Below, one piece after another: positions 30,256-38,873 of a stretch of DNA of 64,000 bases. Under the pieces are notes generated by a model. That model saw nothing but the letters and a program-made list of their open reading frames with translations, ran no database searches and was not told the DNA's origin. The DNA is taken from NCBI RefSeq assembly GCF_016234775.1, contig NZ_JACRAH010000042.1, forward strand, positions 1-64,000. Direction: 5' to 3'. Source of the DNA: Aquabacterium sp. (lineage in GTDB: Bacteria > Pseudomonadota > Gammaproteobacteria > Burkholderiales > Burkholderiaceae_C). A program made the translations under genes and the position numbers. Numbering within the stretch: the first letter of the stretch is position 1; the number at the start of each line of letters is the position of its first letter.

Positions 30256-32059
30256 CGACCAGCGCCTGCTGTGCCTGTCTCTGCGAGGTTTGTCCGAGCA
30301 GGACGCAGCCATCTGGATCGACATGGTGAGCAGCGGATGGCGCAATCACCCCAAGGCTGTGCCCTTGCAGTTGGTGGGGCTCACCCTGATCGGGGTGCTC
30401 ATCCTGAAGTCAAGCCTGCCCATTGGCATCTGGTTGCCCTTGTATGCCTGCATGATGCTGGTGTGCATCGTCGTCATCCCCTTGGCGATTCGCTTTCGCC
30501 GTGTGCAACTCAGCGCCATGAATTACCAGCCCTGGCGCTGGCTTTTGCTGGGTTGGCGGGCCGTTCACGCGGTATCAGGCGGTGCGTTGTGCGCGTTGCT
30601 GTATGGCAGTCTGACGCCCCAATGGCAACTGCCCTTGCTCATCACCGTGGTGGTGTTCACCTATGGCCTGACCTTCTATGCGATCGAAGACTTCGGCCTG
30701 GCCATGGTGGGCACGGCCCCGGTCGTGTTGAGCCTGTTGGCGGCACTGCTGGTGCACGGCAACCCTGTGGATCACTACATCGCCGTGCTGTTGGTGGCAG
30801 CTGGCATCAATGGTTTGCTGGCGGGGCGCGCGATCTCCCGCCGCTTGTTCGATGCCGCACGCACACGCCAGCGCAACGCCGTGCTGGTCCAGGAACTGGC
30901 GCGCGAGGTCGATGAAGTGACCCGTGCCAAAGCGCAAGCCGAACAGGCCAATCGAGAAAAGAGCGAGTTCTTCGCCTCGGCCAGCCATGACTTGCGCCAG
31001 CCGCTCTACAGCCTGCAATTGCTCAGTGACCACTTGCGCAAGCAACTCACCACGCTCTACCAGCTTGAAGTGGCTGACAAGCTCGGCGCGGCCTTGACGT
31101 CCATGCGACAACTGTTCGAGCGCATGTTCGATGTGGCCCGCATTGATGCCCAGAAAGTGGCCTGTCAGCCCCAGCATGTGTCGGTGCGGGATCTCTTCAC
31201 TTCACTGGATCACGAGTTCGCGCTGGCGTGCAGCGAGAAGGGCTTGCGCTGGTCGGTTCATCCCACTGACGACTGGATCTGGACCGACCCGGTGCTGGCC
31301 CAGCGCATGCTGCGCAATTTGCTGGAAAACGCCGTGCGCTACACCGCCCAGGGCGAGGTGCGCTTGCGTGCGCGCCGCAAAGGCAACCACATCCACTGCC
31401 AGGTGTGGGACACGGGCATGGGCATCGCCCGTGCGGATCGCGTCAAGGTGTTTGACGACTACTTCCAGGTGCAGAACTCGGCGCGCCGCGCGCAGGATGG
31501 TCTAGGCCTGGGCTTGGGCGTGGTCCGCCGCCTGCTGGCCCTGACGGATACCCGGATCACACTGCGCTCCAGACTGGGCAAGGGTTCATGCTTCGATATC
31601 GCCTTTCAACCAGGTGAGGCCAGTTCGGCCATGCCCTTGCCATCGGGCGTGCTCGGCGATGAAGCCTTGATGGCCACGGAAAGCGAGTGCATCCTGGTCA
31701 TTGAGGATCAGACCAATGTTCGAGAGGCCGTTCTGACGGTACTCAATGACAGTGGCTATCTGGCACTCGGGGGTGACACGGCCATGGCGTTGGTGAAACA
31801 AGCGGCTGATGCTGATGCCTGGCCCAGGGCGATCATCTGTGACTACCGTCTGGGCCCCTCATACAGCGGCTTTGATGCCATCGCCGAGCTACGTCACGAA
31901 TTTGGCGATGACATGCCTGCGATCCTCGTCACGGGCGACCTGGATCCCTTGATTCAGGCGAGAGCTGCAGAGCAGGGAATCAGGGTGATGCACAAGCCGC
32001 TCGATCGAGACCAGTTGCTCACGGCCCTGCACGAGATCACGCGGCCATCTCAGGGTTGA
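30242..32059 (+). CDS. Hybrid sensor histidine kinase
   Basis: The 605-residue protein has about six membrane helices up to residue 205, a coiled coil (VQELAREVDEVTRAKAQAEQANREK), and a HisKA domain with SASHDLRQPLYSLQLLSDHL (phosphorylated His). The HATPase_c region carries LLENAVRYTAQGEV, WDTGMGIARADRVKVFDDYFQ and GLGLGLGVVRRLL, and a C-terminal receiver domain contains the acceptor Asp in AIICDYRLGPSYSGFD. It resembles 7TM-like sensors with unknown ligand. The gene follows the response regulator with a 14-base overlap and ends 10 bases inside the convergent gene. Confidence 0.92.
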   Translation: MQAHSDQRLLCLSLRGLSEQDAAIWIDMVSSGWRNHPKAVPLQLVGLTLIGVLILKSSLPIGIWLPLYACMMLVCIVVIPLAIRFRRVQLSAMNYQPWRWLLLGWRAVHAVSGGALCALLYGSLTPQWQLPLLITVVVFTYGLTFYAIEDFGLAMVGTAPVVLSLLAALLVHGNPVDHYIAVLLVAAGINGLLAGRAISRRLFDAARTRQRNAVLVQELAREVDEVTRAKAQAEQANREKSEFFASASHDLRQPLYSLQLLSDHLRKQLTTLYQLEVADKLGAALTSMRQLFERMFDVARIDAQKVACQPQHVSVRDLFTSLDHEFALACSEKGLRWSVHPTDDWIWTDPVLAQRMLRNLLENAVRYTAQGEVRLRARRKGNHIHCQVWDTGMGIARADRVKVFDDYFQVQNSARRAQDGLGLGLGVVRRLLALTDTRITLRSRLGKGSCFDIAFQPGEASSAMPLPSGVLGDEALMATESECILVIEDQTNVREAVLTVLNDSGYLALGGDTAMALVKQAADADAWPRAIICDYRLGPSYSGFDAIAELRHEFGDDMPAILVTGDLDPLIQARAAEQGIRVMHKPLDRDQLLTALHEITRPSQG

Positions 32060-33288
32060 GACGGGGTGTTGTTCACGCGCTGAAGATTCTGCTCGGCCAC
32101 CTGCACATCCTTGCTGTATTCGGTGAGGTAGCGCTGGCGCTGCTCGCTTGTCCATTCGGTATCGGCAAACTCGCTGATGGCATGTGGCTGGCTGGTGTAC
32201 GCGGTCTGGGGCCATCGCGGCATCATGGCGCGATCGGGAAAGCGGCTTTCATAGAGGATGAAGCCGTCAATGTCGCGCAGTGTGATCGGGAACACCGGCC
32301 TGGCATCACGTGCGAGCTTGCCGAACAAGGTCAGCCGGATGTCACGGGCGCCTGCGGGTACCTCGTCATTGAAGCTCAACATGGCGAATGGCTTGCCGGT
32401 GGCGTCATACGCGCGTGCCGTGACGATGTAGCGGCCTGCCTCCTTGATGTCGGCGCGCAAGTAGAAATCCAGCGAGCCTTTGTCCATGACTTCTCGCACC
32501 TGGCCGCTCCAGATGGCCGGCACGTTGGGCATGTACACAATGTCAAAGAAGGCGTGAACAGGCCCGCCAACGTCGCTTTGCAGATCCAGGTCAACTCGGA
32601 TCGTGCCTTGCGTGGCAGCGAAGCTTTGTGTGGCGGGTTGCAAGCGTGCACTGAAGACGCCATCGCCAGCCAACGCATCGCCATGGTTACCGCGGTCATC
32701 AAACTGCACGGCCACGGGCAACACGGTCTGAGGGTGGGCGGCATCCTGTACTTCATGTGCCGTGGCCCTGATCACGCGCAGGGGAGCCTTGCGGTTCTGG
32801 TCGTCATGCATGGCCACGGTGAACAACACGCTGTCCGACCCGCTCACATACACGCGGTCCTGGCTGGTGCGCAGATGTCGGCCCGATATGGGCACACCTT
32901 GTGCGCTGAGCGCAGCATGGTCTTCCACGACCGGGTCAAATGGCTTGAGCATGTCGCCATGGGCCGCCATGGGCTGAGATTCGGGCGGATAGATGGTGGC
33001 GGCGCGGTAGCTCGACAGCCGTTGCCTGGCTTCGGTCACTTGGGCGACGAGCAGTTGGCGTGCACTGTGGGCTGGCGATGCCATGGTCTGCCCGGCATCA
33101 ACGTGGCCAGCCATCATGGCGTTCAAACCGGGCGCCTGAGGCTTGGCAACGCTGGATGGCTCGGAGTGCGCCTTGCCATCCCCCATCGCCGCCCACAGCA
33201 GCGCCACACCCAGCAAGGCAATGGCCACAACGGCCGTCACCTTGGACTTGCGCGCCTTGCGGGTATCGCGTTGCGGGGCTTGCTTCAT
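32050..33288 (-). CDS. Membrane-anchored choice-of-anchor X-type protein
   Basis: The 412-residue protein has a short cytoplasmic basic start and one membrane helix (VTAVVAIALLGVALLWAAM). It then has a large periplasmic part with VPISGRHLRTSQDRVYVSGSDSVLFTVAMHD, and a beta-rich region VQFDDRGNHGDALAGDGVFSARLQ typical of choice-of-anchor X/lamin-like secreted proteins. Later strands include FYLRADIKEAGRYIVTARAYDATGKPFAMLSF. It is encoded just after the secreted protein below with a 4-base overlap, so they work together. The role is unknown; extracellular adhesion or regulation of the partner is possible. Its 3' end overlaps the convergent kinase gene by 10 bases. Confidence 0.68.
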   Translation of the reverse strand: MKQAPQRDTRKARKSKVTAVVAIALLGVALLWAAMGDGKAHSEPSSVAKPQAPGLNAMMAGHVDAGQTMASPAHSARQLLVAQVTEARQRLSSYRAATIYPPESQPMAAHGDMLKPFDPVVEDHAALSAQGVPISGRHLRTSQDRVYVSGSDSVLFTVAMHDDQNRKAPLRVIRATAHEVQDAAHPQTVLPVAVQFDDRGNHGDALAGDGVFSARLQPATQSFAATQGTIRVDLDLQSDVGGPVHAFFDIVYMPNVPAIWSGQVREVMDKGSLDFYLRADIKEAGRYIVTARAYDATGKPFAMLSFNDEVPAGARDIRLTLFGKLARDARPVFPITLRDIDGFILYESRFPDRAMMPRWPQTAYTSQPHAISEFADTEWTSEQRQRYLTEYSKDVQVAEQNLQRVNNTPSQP

Positions 33289-34193
33289 TTGGCGGTGTTG
33301 ACCATGTGGGTGCGAACCTTCGACATCACGCCTGCCCAGCTCTGGTTGACGTAGTGGTCAAGGGTTTCGGCGTCATCACGGAACACCACCGAGTGGAAGC
33401 TCCACTTCTTCGAACCATCTTCATTGGCCGCCGTGCCCAATGTGAGGTCGTAAGGGCAGGTCAGAGATGATTGGCCAGGGTTGCACAGACGTCTACCGGC
33501 CGTGCCTGAGGTGCCGCCTGTCGAGTGATACGCCACCACCGAATCGTTCTGACCCTTGAGCACGGCCGAAGTGACGGCGCCCTTCGCGCCGGCGTACATG
33601 TAGAAATTCACATTGCGTGTGAGGTTGTGGTCGTACATGGCCCGTGCCGTCGTGGTCTTGAGGTCTTGCACAAGCTCTTCCGAGGTGCTCCAGGCGCCCG
33701 AGTCCGCCAGTTCGGAACCGCCCGCAGCACCCGCGCCCACATCCACGAACTTGATGTTCCACCCGGTTTGTTTGGCGCCACCCACTGCGCCGGTACAGAC
33801 ACCATCAGTGGGGACCGAGGAACTGTTGCGAACCGAGTTGCCGTACTTCGACAGCGCATAGCCGATCTGCAGATTGCCTGCGCTGTGCACGGCCACGTAG
33901 CACCAGTTGCTGCCCGTGCAATAGCAGTCCAGTGCCTTCTGGATGCCGGCATTGGTTGTGGCGACGTGGCTCTTGCCATCCCAGTTGACGCTGATGGGGT
34001 TGATGCCCGCTTGCACGCCGAGCGCGGGTGAGCCACCCCAGTAGGTGAAATCGGCCGGGCTGTTCACATTGCCTGGCGTGCTGGTGCGGCCGTTGATCCA
34101 CAGCGAATAGTTGGTGGCATGGGCCAGACTGCTCAAGCCGCAGATGGCCAGGGCGAGCATGGAAAGGCGTGTGGTGTGCGATGACAAGGGCAT
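33285..34193 (-). CDS. Secreted alpha/beta-hydrolase-like protein
   Basis: The 302-residue protein has a signal peptide (LSMLALAICGLSSLAHA). Segment WCYVAVHSAGNLQIGYAL has a nucleophile-elbow-like HSAGN and could be a catalytic Ser of an esterase or lipase fold. Late residues include FHSVVFRDDAETLDHYVNQSW, with His and Asp candidates. It contains several Cys (CYCTGSNWC; LCNPGQSSLTC) suggesting disulfides. ATG 34193 is preferred because the signal peptide begins there. It overlaps the choice-of-anchor X gene by 4 bases. The family is not recognised with confidence; the hydrolase call rests on the elbow motif only. A palindrome lies upstream (34307-34326). Confidence 0.5.
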   Translation of the reverse strand: MPLSSHTTRLSMLALAICGLSSLAHATNYSLWINGRTSTPGNVNSPADFTYWGGSPALGVQAGINPISVNWDGKSHVATTNAGIQKALDCYCTGSNWCYVAVHSAGNLQIGYALSKYGNSVRNSSSVPTDGVCTGAVGGAKQTGWNIKFVDVGAGAAGGSELADSGAWSTSEELVQDLKTTTARAMYDHNLTRNVNFYMYAGAKGAVTSAVLKGQNDSVVAYHSTGGTSGTAGRRLCNPGQSSLTCPYDLTLGTAANEDGSKKWSFHSVVFRDDAETLDHYVNQSWAGVMSKVRTHMVNTAK

Positions 34194-34306
34194 AAGGAAT
34201 CCTGCGTTGCGCGCCTTGCGCATGTGTTATGGGATGCCTTGATTATTCGGACACGCATGGCGTGAATCCACCCCTTGCTCAAGGGTCGCCCAGGCGGGGA
34301 GGGGGG

Positions 34307-34326
34307 ACCTACCCGAGCGGGTAGGT
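34307..34326. promoter_or_regulatory. Perfect 20-bp dyad, likely operator
   Basis: ACCTACCC (34307-34314), GAGC, GGGTAGGT (34319-34326) is a perfect inverted repeat in the divergent gap between the secreted-protein gene (minus) and the VF530 gene (plus). It looks like a binding site for a LuxR- or TetR-type regulator. The only response regulator nearby is at 29572, so that link is a guess. Confidence 0.5.
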
Positions 34327-34378
34327 GGAGGCGTACCCTGTAGGATGTGCACGCAACGTCAGGAACCGGCCCGTCATC

Positions 34379-34618
34379 ATGGACTCAACAGCGCAGCCTC
34401 GCAACCCGCTTCACGGCATCACACTGGCCCGCATGGTCGAAGACTTGGCCGACTACTACGGCTGGGAAGAACTCGGCCAGCGCATACCTGTTCGCTGCTT
34501 CACTCATGAGCCCAGCGTGGCCTCCAGCCTGAAGTTTCTGCGCAAGACACCCTGGGCCCGAGAAAAGGTCGAAGGGCTGTATCTGTATACGCTGAGGCAG
34601 ACGCGCCAGGCACAGTGA
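34379..34618 (+). CDS. VF530 family DNA-binding protein
   Basis: The 79-residue protein matches the VF530 (DUF2132) family: [62 protein letters not shown], nearly the whole length. The fold was described from Vibrio as a DNA-binding four-helix protein; the role is not known. ATG 34379 begins [13 protein letters not shown], in line with relatives; an upstream in-frame start at 34325 runs through the operator palindrome and is less likely. It lies 10 bases ahead of the PpiC-type isomerase gene, so they may be co-transcribed. Confidence 0.88.
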   Translation: MDSTAQPRNPLHGITLARMVEDLADYYGWEELGQRIPVRCFTHEPSVASSLKFLRKTPWAREKVEGLYLYTLRQTRQAQ

Positions 34619-34628
34619 GGTAGCCAGC

Positions 34629-35669
34629 ATGCATCTGATCCACCAAACACGTCGCTCAATGGTCCGCTTGGGACTTTGCCTGTGGGCAAGCTTGGCGCTG
34701 CATGTGGGCGGTGCTCAAGCCGGCAGCGAACCGAACGGCGACCCTTATCCTCCCAATGCCTATCGGTGTGCCGTGCTCGCAGGCGGAACGGGGGCGCGCT
34801 TCAGTGATGCCAAGATAGACGGCTTCTGGCGCGAGGTCAATCGCGAGGTAACGGGCCATGTGGCCGAGAGCTTGCGCTCAGGCACCTACGACATCGACAT
34901 CGTCTTCACAGACGCCAAGGACGAAGGCAAGCAGCCGCCCAAGCCTTTGCTGGCGATGGCGCGCAGTCGGTGTGCGCAACTGATCCAGATCTCGCATCAA
35001 GTCGGCGATGACAAGGACGGTCGGTTCTTCGCTTTCGATGTGGCTGTCTTGCGTTTTCGAGGCAAGGGCTTGGGGGCCGCGTCTCAACCTGACGCGCAGG
35101 TGGTGGGTCAGGAAGACTACCGCAAGCGCTATCAGTATCCTTTGACGGACGACGTCTTCAAGCGCTTCAAGATAGGGCAATTTGCCGCCGAGGCCTTCCA
35201 GGATCTGATTGCTTCGGGTGTGATCGATGGCATCAAAGGTGCCACGCCGATCACCGAGGCCATGATGCGAGAGGAGTATGAACGCACCGTACCGCCATCG
35301 GCGGAGATGGAGTACAAGGCACGCCACATTCTGGTGGACACGCAAGCACAGGCGCAGGCGGTCATCAAACGCATCCAGGCCGGGGAGTCTTTTGACAAAC
35401 TGGCCAAGGCCTTGTCAACCGATACCGGATCAGGTCAGGACGGTGGCGATCTGGGCTGGGCGGGCCCGGGCACGTACGTGAAGGAGTTTGGTCAGGCCTT
35501 GATGGCGCTGGCGCCAAAGGGATTGACCGAAGAACCCGTGCAATCTACTTTTGGCTGGCATGTCATCGAGTTGCAGGAAACACGGCCGACGCCCCGACCC
35601 TCATTCGATTCGATGAAAGCCATGATCACGGCGCGCTTGCGTCAACGAGCCAGGCGCGGCCGGCAGTGA
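34629..35669 (+). CDS. Exported parvulin-type peptidyl-prolyl isomerase
   Basis: The 346-residue protein has a signal peptide (SMVRLGLCLWASLALHVGGAQA). A middle domain leads to a parvulin domain in the C-terminal third: YKARHILVDTQAQAQAVIKRIQAGESFDKLAKALSTDTGSGQDGGDLGWAGPGTYVKEFGQALMALAPKGLTEEPVQSTFGWHVIELQETR. The conserved His of ARHILV and the FGWHVI signature are present. It catalyses cis-trans isomerisation of prolyl bonds in periplasmic folding. The N-terminal 190 residues form a domain I do not recognise, with a DVDIVFTD-like beta region, and are unusual for a SurA/PpiD-like enzyme. Confidence 0.88.
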   Translation: MHLIHQTRRSMVRLGLCLWASLALHVGGAQAGSEPNGDPYPPNAYRCAVLAGGTGARFSDAKIDGFWREVNREVTGHVAESLRSGTYDIDIVFTDAKDEGKQPPKPLLAMARSRCAQLIQISHQVGDDKDGRFFAFDVAVLRFRGKGLGAASQPDAQVVGQEDYRKRYQYPLTDDVFKRFKIGQFAAEAFQDLIASGVIDGIKGATPITEAMMREEYERTVPPSAEMEYKARHILVDTQAQAQAVIKRIQAGESFDKLAKALSTDTGSGQDGGDLGWAGPGTYVKEFGQALMALAPKGLTEEPVQSTFGWHVIELQETRPTPRPSFDSMKAMITARLRQRARRGRQ

Positions 35670-35673
35670 GCCA

Positions 35674-36159
35674 TCATGGTTTGTCGTGAGCGGTGCCCGG
35701 TGCCTTGTCTTTGTCCCGCTCCCGTTCTTTCTCCAGCAAGCGATCAAGCCGCGCACTGGCTCGGTTGCGCACGATGAATCGCTCCAGCATCGAGACCTCA
35801 TCCATCAAGCGCAGACCCTGGCTGGTGCAACTGGCCAGCCGCGCTTCCTTGTCTGCCTTGCTCAGGGCGCTCCACCGCTTTTCTGCTGCATGGAGCATGT
35901 CGTCCGCCTGTGGATTGCGCAGGCCACGTTTGTAGGCTACGCCGATGAACACGAAGCCGTGCTCGACATCGCGCAGCATGGCTTCATCGCGGGCGGCCGT
36001 GCGGGCTTGCGTCTGACGGTCGATGACGCGGGCTTCCAAAGCCGCCGCGCAATCGGCTGCGTCCAGGAAGAAGCGCTGATCAACTGCCGAGCTGTCTTCG
36101 GCCTGAGCGAGCTGACTCAAGAGCGCTGCACACAGTGCGAAGGCGTGGACTTTTGTCAT
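35674..36159 (-). CDS. Exported hypothetical protein
   Basis: The 161-residue product has a signal peptide (VHAFALCAALLSQLAQA) and a mostly helical, charged mature part (VDQRFFLDAADCAAALEARVIDRQTQARTAARDEAMLRDVEHGFVFIGVAYKRGLRNPQAD). It has two Cys that could form a disulfide and a C-terminal charged tail (DRLLEKERERDKDKAPG). I recognise no family. It starts 4 bases inside the alpha/beta-hydrolase stop, so it is its operon partner. Convergent with the isomerase gene, leaving 4 bases between stops. Confidence 0.65.
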   Translation of the reverse strand: MTKVHAFALCAALLSQLAQAEDSSAVDQRFFLDAADCAAALEARVIDRQTQARTAARDEAMLRDVEHGFVFIGVAYKRGLRNPQADDMLHAAEKRWSALSKADKEARLASCTSQGLRLMDEVSMLERFIVRNRASARLDRLLEKERERDKDKAPGTAHDKP

Positions 36160-36998
36160 GGTTGGGCTAGGATTTGGCTCAATGCCTGTGTGTAGATGGG
36201 GAAGGCCTGGATGTCGCCGTGGCCAGCGCCGTCCACACGTATCAATTGCGCCCGAGCTTGCAAACGCTTCAGTGCCTGCGCATGCGAGAAAGGGATGAGG
36301 GTGTCTCGGTCACCATGAAAAATCACGATGCGGCCCGGCACGTGGGGCAGCCATTGATCCGTGTGCATAGGGTAACGCAAGACCACCGGGGGCACCCAGG
36401 GGTAGATCGATGTGGCCAGGGCTTCGATGCTCTGGTAGGGGGACACGAGGATCAGCAAATCACTGTGCACCTGCATGGCCAGACGGGTGGCCAGCCCGGA
36501 GCCCAGTGAGCGCCCGAAGATCACGTGCTTGAGGCCGACGTATTCCCGCGCAACTTGTTGCCATGCGCGCATCACGTCGTCATGCAGTTGTGCTTCGTTT
36601 TGTATGTGCCCGCTGCTTTTGCCGAACCCTCGATAGTCCAGCATGAACAGGTCGTAACCACTTTGCAGCCAGTAGTCATGGTTGGTGTACCAGGTTGCCA
36701 CATTGCCTGCGTTGCCATGCAGGTAAAACACGATGCCTTTGGTGTGACGCTGCCCGTTGCGCAAGGGCTGGCGCAGGTGCAGGGCATGCAAGCGGGCGCC
36801 GGGTACGTCCACCCACTCTTCCTGTGTGTCGGCCTGCGTGAAGGCATGATCCTGCGCCAGCACCTCCGGTGCAAACAGCAAACGCTCTTGTCGAACCCAC
36901 AGGAAGCCGACGGCGCCCATCCAGAGCAGCGCCGTCAGCAACAGCAAGGTGAGGCACAGTGTGCGAAGCCAGACCGGAATGCGTGGTGAAGATGCCAT
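36156..36998 (-). CDS. Membrane-anchored alpha/beta hydrolase
   Basis: The 280-residue protein from ATG 36998 has one N-terminal membrane helix (TLCLTLLLLTALLWMGAVGFLWV) and an alpha/beta-hydrolase fold: FYLHGNAGNVATWYTNHDYW (oxyanion), YDLFMLDYRGFGKSSG, the nucleophile elbow VIFGRSLGSGLATRLAM (Ser), the acid in HGDRDTLIPFSHA, and the His in DGAGHGDIQAF. It resembles YsgB/Bem46-type membrane hydrolases, including human ABHD13-like enzymes; the substrate is unknown. The frame extends upstream to 37061 without support. It overlaps the next gene by 4 bases. Confidence 0.88.
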   Translation of the reverse strand: MASSPRIPVWLRTLCLTLLLLTALLWMGAVGFLWVRQERLLFAPEVLAQDHAFTQADTQEEWVDVPGARLHALHLRQPLRNGQRHTKGIVFYLHGNAGNVATWYTNHDYWLQSGYDLFMLDYRGFGKSSGHIQNEAQLHDDVMRAWQQVAREYVGLKHVIFGRSLGSGLATRLAMQVHSDLLILVSPYQSIEALATSIYPWVPPVVLRYPMHTDQWLPHVPGRIVIFHGDRDTLIPFSHAQALKRLQARAQLIRVDGAGHGDIQAFPIYTQALSQILAQP

Positions 36999-37071
36999 GA
37001 GCAGGGTGGTGTGCGATCTTGCCGTCAGCATGTGGCGCAGGCAAGATGCCGAGAAACACAAATGGGTGGGT

Positions 37072-37563
37072 ATGAGTAGTTTGACAATTCGTGAGTTCCG
37101 TGCGCAAGACGCCGAGGTGGTTGATGCTTTGGTGCGTGAATCCTGGCTGGATCTGGCGGCTTCGATGCCTGGTTGGCATGAACTGGTTCCCAGATTGAAC
37201 GCATTGACCCAGAAAGCAGATGACAGCGAGGTGCTGTTGGCCGAACGCGGTGGCCGGCTATTGGGTGCTGTGGGTTATGTCGGGGCCCATCAGGCCAGAC
37301 CAGATTTTTTCCCTGCTGACTGGCCGATCGTGCGGCTCCTGTCGGTAGCGCCCTTCGGCCGTGGTTGCGGCGTAGGGCAGCGCTTGCTGGACGAGTGCAT
37401 TGCCAGGGCGCGCCGAGATGGTGCGCCAGCGCTGGCCTTGCACACCTCGCCCGTGATGAAGGCCGCGCAAGGCCTGTATGCCAGGTCAGGCTTTGTCGTG
37501 CATCGCACCTTGCCGGATATGTATGGCGTGCCTTATCTGCTGATGGTCAAGACGCTGGGCTGA
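37072..37563 (+). CDS. GNAT family N-acetyltransferase
   Basis: The 163-residue protein has a GNAT fold: SLTIREFRAQDAEVVDALVRE at the start, LLAERGGRLLGAVGYVGA (strand 2-4), and the acetyl-CoA loop IVRLLSVAPFGRGCGVGQRLLDECIARARRDG (R/Q-x-x-G-x-G/A variant). The C-terminal ARSGFVVHRTLPDMYGVPYLLMVKTL follows. ATG 37072 follows GGGTGGGT, and earlier frame portions belong to the divergent hydrolase region. The substrate is unknown. Starts 73 bases from the divergent hydrolase gene. Confidence 0.88.
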   Translation: MSSLTIREFRAQDAEVVDALVRESWLDLAASMPGWHELVPRLNALTQKADDSEVLLAERGGRLLGAVGYVGAHQARPDFFPADWPIVRLLSVAPFGRGCGVGQRLLDECIARARRDGAPALALHTSPVMKAAQGLYARSGFVVHRTLPDMYGVPYLLMVKTLG

Positions 37564-37612
37564 ACACCGCCCATAATCCACCCTGATCCCTTACTTCACA
37601 CAAGGATTGGCG

Positions 37613-38194
37613 ATGTTGGAGCTGGTGCTGGGGCTGTTGATTTTCCTGGGCGTGCATTCGGTACGCATCTTCGCCGATGACTGGCGCACGCGAACCCGCG
37701 AGCGTATCGGCGCCTTGCCATGGAAGGGCGTTTATTCTCTGCTGTCCATCGCAGGCTTCGTGCTGATCGTCTGTGGCTTTGGTCAAACGCGGCTGGCGCC
37801 GGTGGTGCTGTGGGTGCCGCCTCTGCCCATGCGCCACATCGCGGCGCTGCTCACGCTGGTCACCTTCATCTTCCTGGTCGCGGCCTATGTGCCGGGCAAT
37901 GCCATCAAGGCCAGGCTGCGTCATCCCATGATCCTGGGCGTGAAGGTCTGGGCCTTGTCTCACTTGCTGGCCAATGGGCAACTGGCACACGTGGTGCTGT
38001 TTGGTGCTTTCTTGCTGTGGGCGATCCTGGATTTCCGTGCGTCGCGTCAGCGTGATCGCCGTGATCCACCTGCCCCCTTGAACACGTCTGCCATCGCGAC
38101 CGTGTTGACCGTGGTGGTGGGCGTGGCGGCATGGGCGGGCTTTGCCTTCTGGGGGCACCTGCACCTGATTGGCAAGTCGCCGATGGGTGTCTGA
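37613..38194 (+). CDS. NnrU family membrane protein
   Basis: The 193-residue protein has five to six membrane helices with the NnrU pattern: LVLGLLIFLGVHSVRIFADDWRTR, GVYSLLSIAGFVLIVCGFG, the conserved PMRHIAALLTLVTFIFLVAAYVPGNAIKARLRHPMILGVKVWALSHLLANG, and a final helix. NnrU relatives are linked to nitrite/nitric oxide reduction or isoprenoid steps in related families; here no denitrification gene is nearby, so the function is open. Start ATG 37613 is preferred to TTG 37607. Its stop overlaps the next start (TGATG), so the two are translationally coupled. Confidence 0.88.
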   Translation: MLELVLGLLIFLGVHSVRIFADDWRTRTRERIGALPWKGVYSLLSIAGFVLIVCGFGQTRLAPVVLWVPPLPMRHIAALLTLVTFIFLVAAYVPGNAIKARLRHPMILGVKVWALSHLLANGQLAHVVLFGAFLLWAILDFRASRQRDRRDPPAPLNTSAIATVLTVVVGVAAWAGFAFWGHLHLIGKSPMGV

Positions 38195-38868
38195 TGGCGC
38201 ATGTATCTGCAGGGTGCATGGCGCCTGGCAAGCGGCCGGTTGATCTTCAAAGCTACGCCAGGGCAGACATCCTCAAGGCCTTCAACAGCCGTTTGATGCC
38301 GCAGTTCAGCACCACCAGCGAGGTGGATGTGACCGGCATCAAGCGCGCTGCCGATGCGGCGGGTGTGTCGGTCTTCATCGCCATCAGCCATGCGGTATCT
38401 TGTTCGGTCAACGCTGTGCCGGAGTTGAGGCATCGCGTCATCGACGGCGTACTGTACGAATTCGATCGCGTGGATCCGGGCTACACCGTGGCCCGTGAAG
38501 GTGATCTATTTTCTTTTTGCGACGGTGTACATATCGAGGATTTCCGTCGGTACAAGGCTGACGCTACCGAGCGCATGAATGCCGTCAAGGCTGCGCCTGA
38601 CTTGAGTGTGGGGCCCAAGCACCACATGTTCTTCATCACGAGCATCCCGTGGTTCAGCTTCACCGCCTTCACCCATCCCTATGACCCGATCTATGGCTAT
38701 ATCCCTGTGATCACATTGGGCAAGTTCATTGAGCGTGAAGGAAGCAAGGTGGTGACCATGCCGGTGGCCATTCAGGTTCACCATGGCGTGGTGGATGGCT
38801 TGCACGTCGGGCGTTTCTATACAGCTTTGTCTGAGCTGAGCGCGTCCGCCGCTGACTGGGTCTGTTGA
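38194..38868 (+). CDS. Chloramphenicol acetyltransferase-like protein
   Basis: The 224-residue protein shows the CAT family layout: DVTGIKRAADAAGVSVFIAISHAVSCSVNAVPELRHRVIDG near the N-terminus, a middle HMFFITSIPWFSFTAFTHP, and the catalytic signature VAIQVHHGVVDGLHVGRFY with the HH-x3-DG motif. Such enzymes transfer acetyl groups from acetyl-CoA as trimers, but many chromosomal CAT-like proteins have no chloramphenicol activity. It overlaps the nnrU-like gene by one base (TGATG). The stop lies 5 bases from the convergent helicase gene. No resistance claim can be made. Confidence 0.82.
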   Translation: MAHVSAGCMAPGKRPVDLQSYARADILKAFNSRLMPQFSTTSEVDVTGIKRAADAAGVSVFIAISHAVSCSVNAVPELRHRVIDGVLYEFDRVDPGYTVAREGDLFSFCDGVHIEDFRRYKADATERMNAVKAAPDLSVGPKHHMFFITSIPWFSFTAFTHPYDPIYGYIPVITLGKFIEREGSKVVTMPVAIQVHHGVVDGLHVGRFYTALSELSASAADWVC

Positions 38869-38873
38869 GTGGG

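Noticed and set aside
38194..38868. Active chloramphenicol resistance gene
   Set aside because: Fold and HH-x3-DG motif fit the CAT family, but many chromosomal members do not act on chloramphenicol and nothing here indicates resistance.
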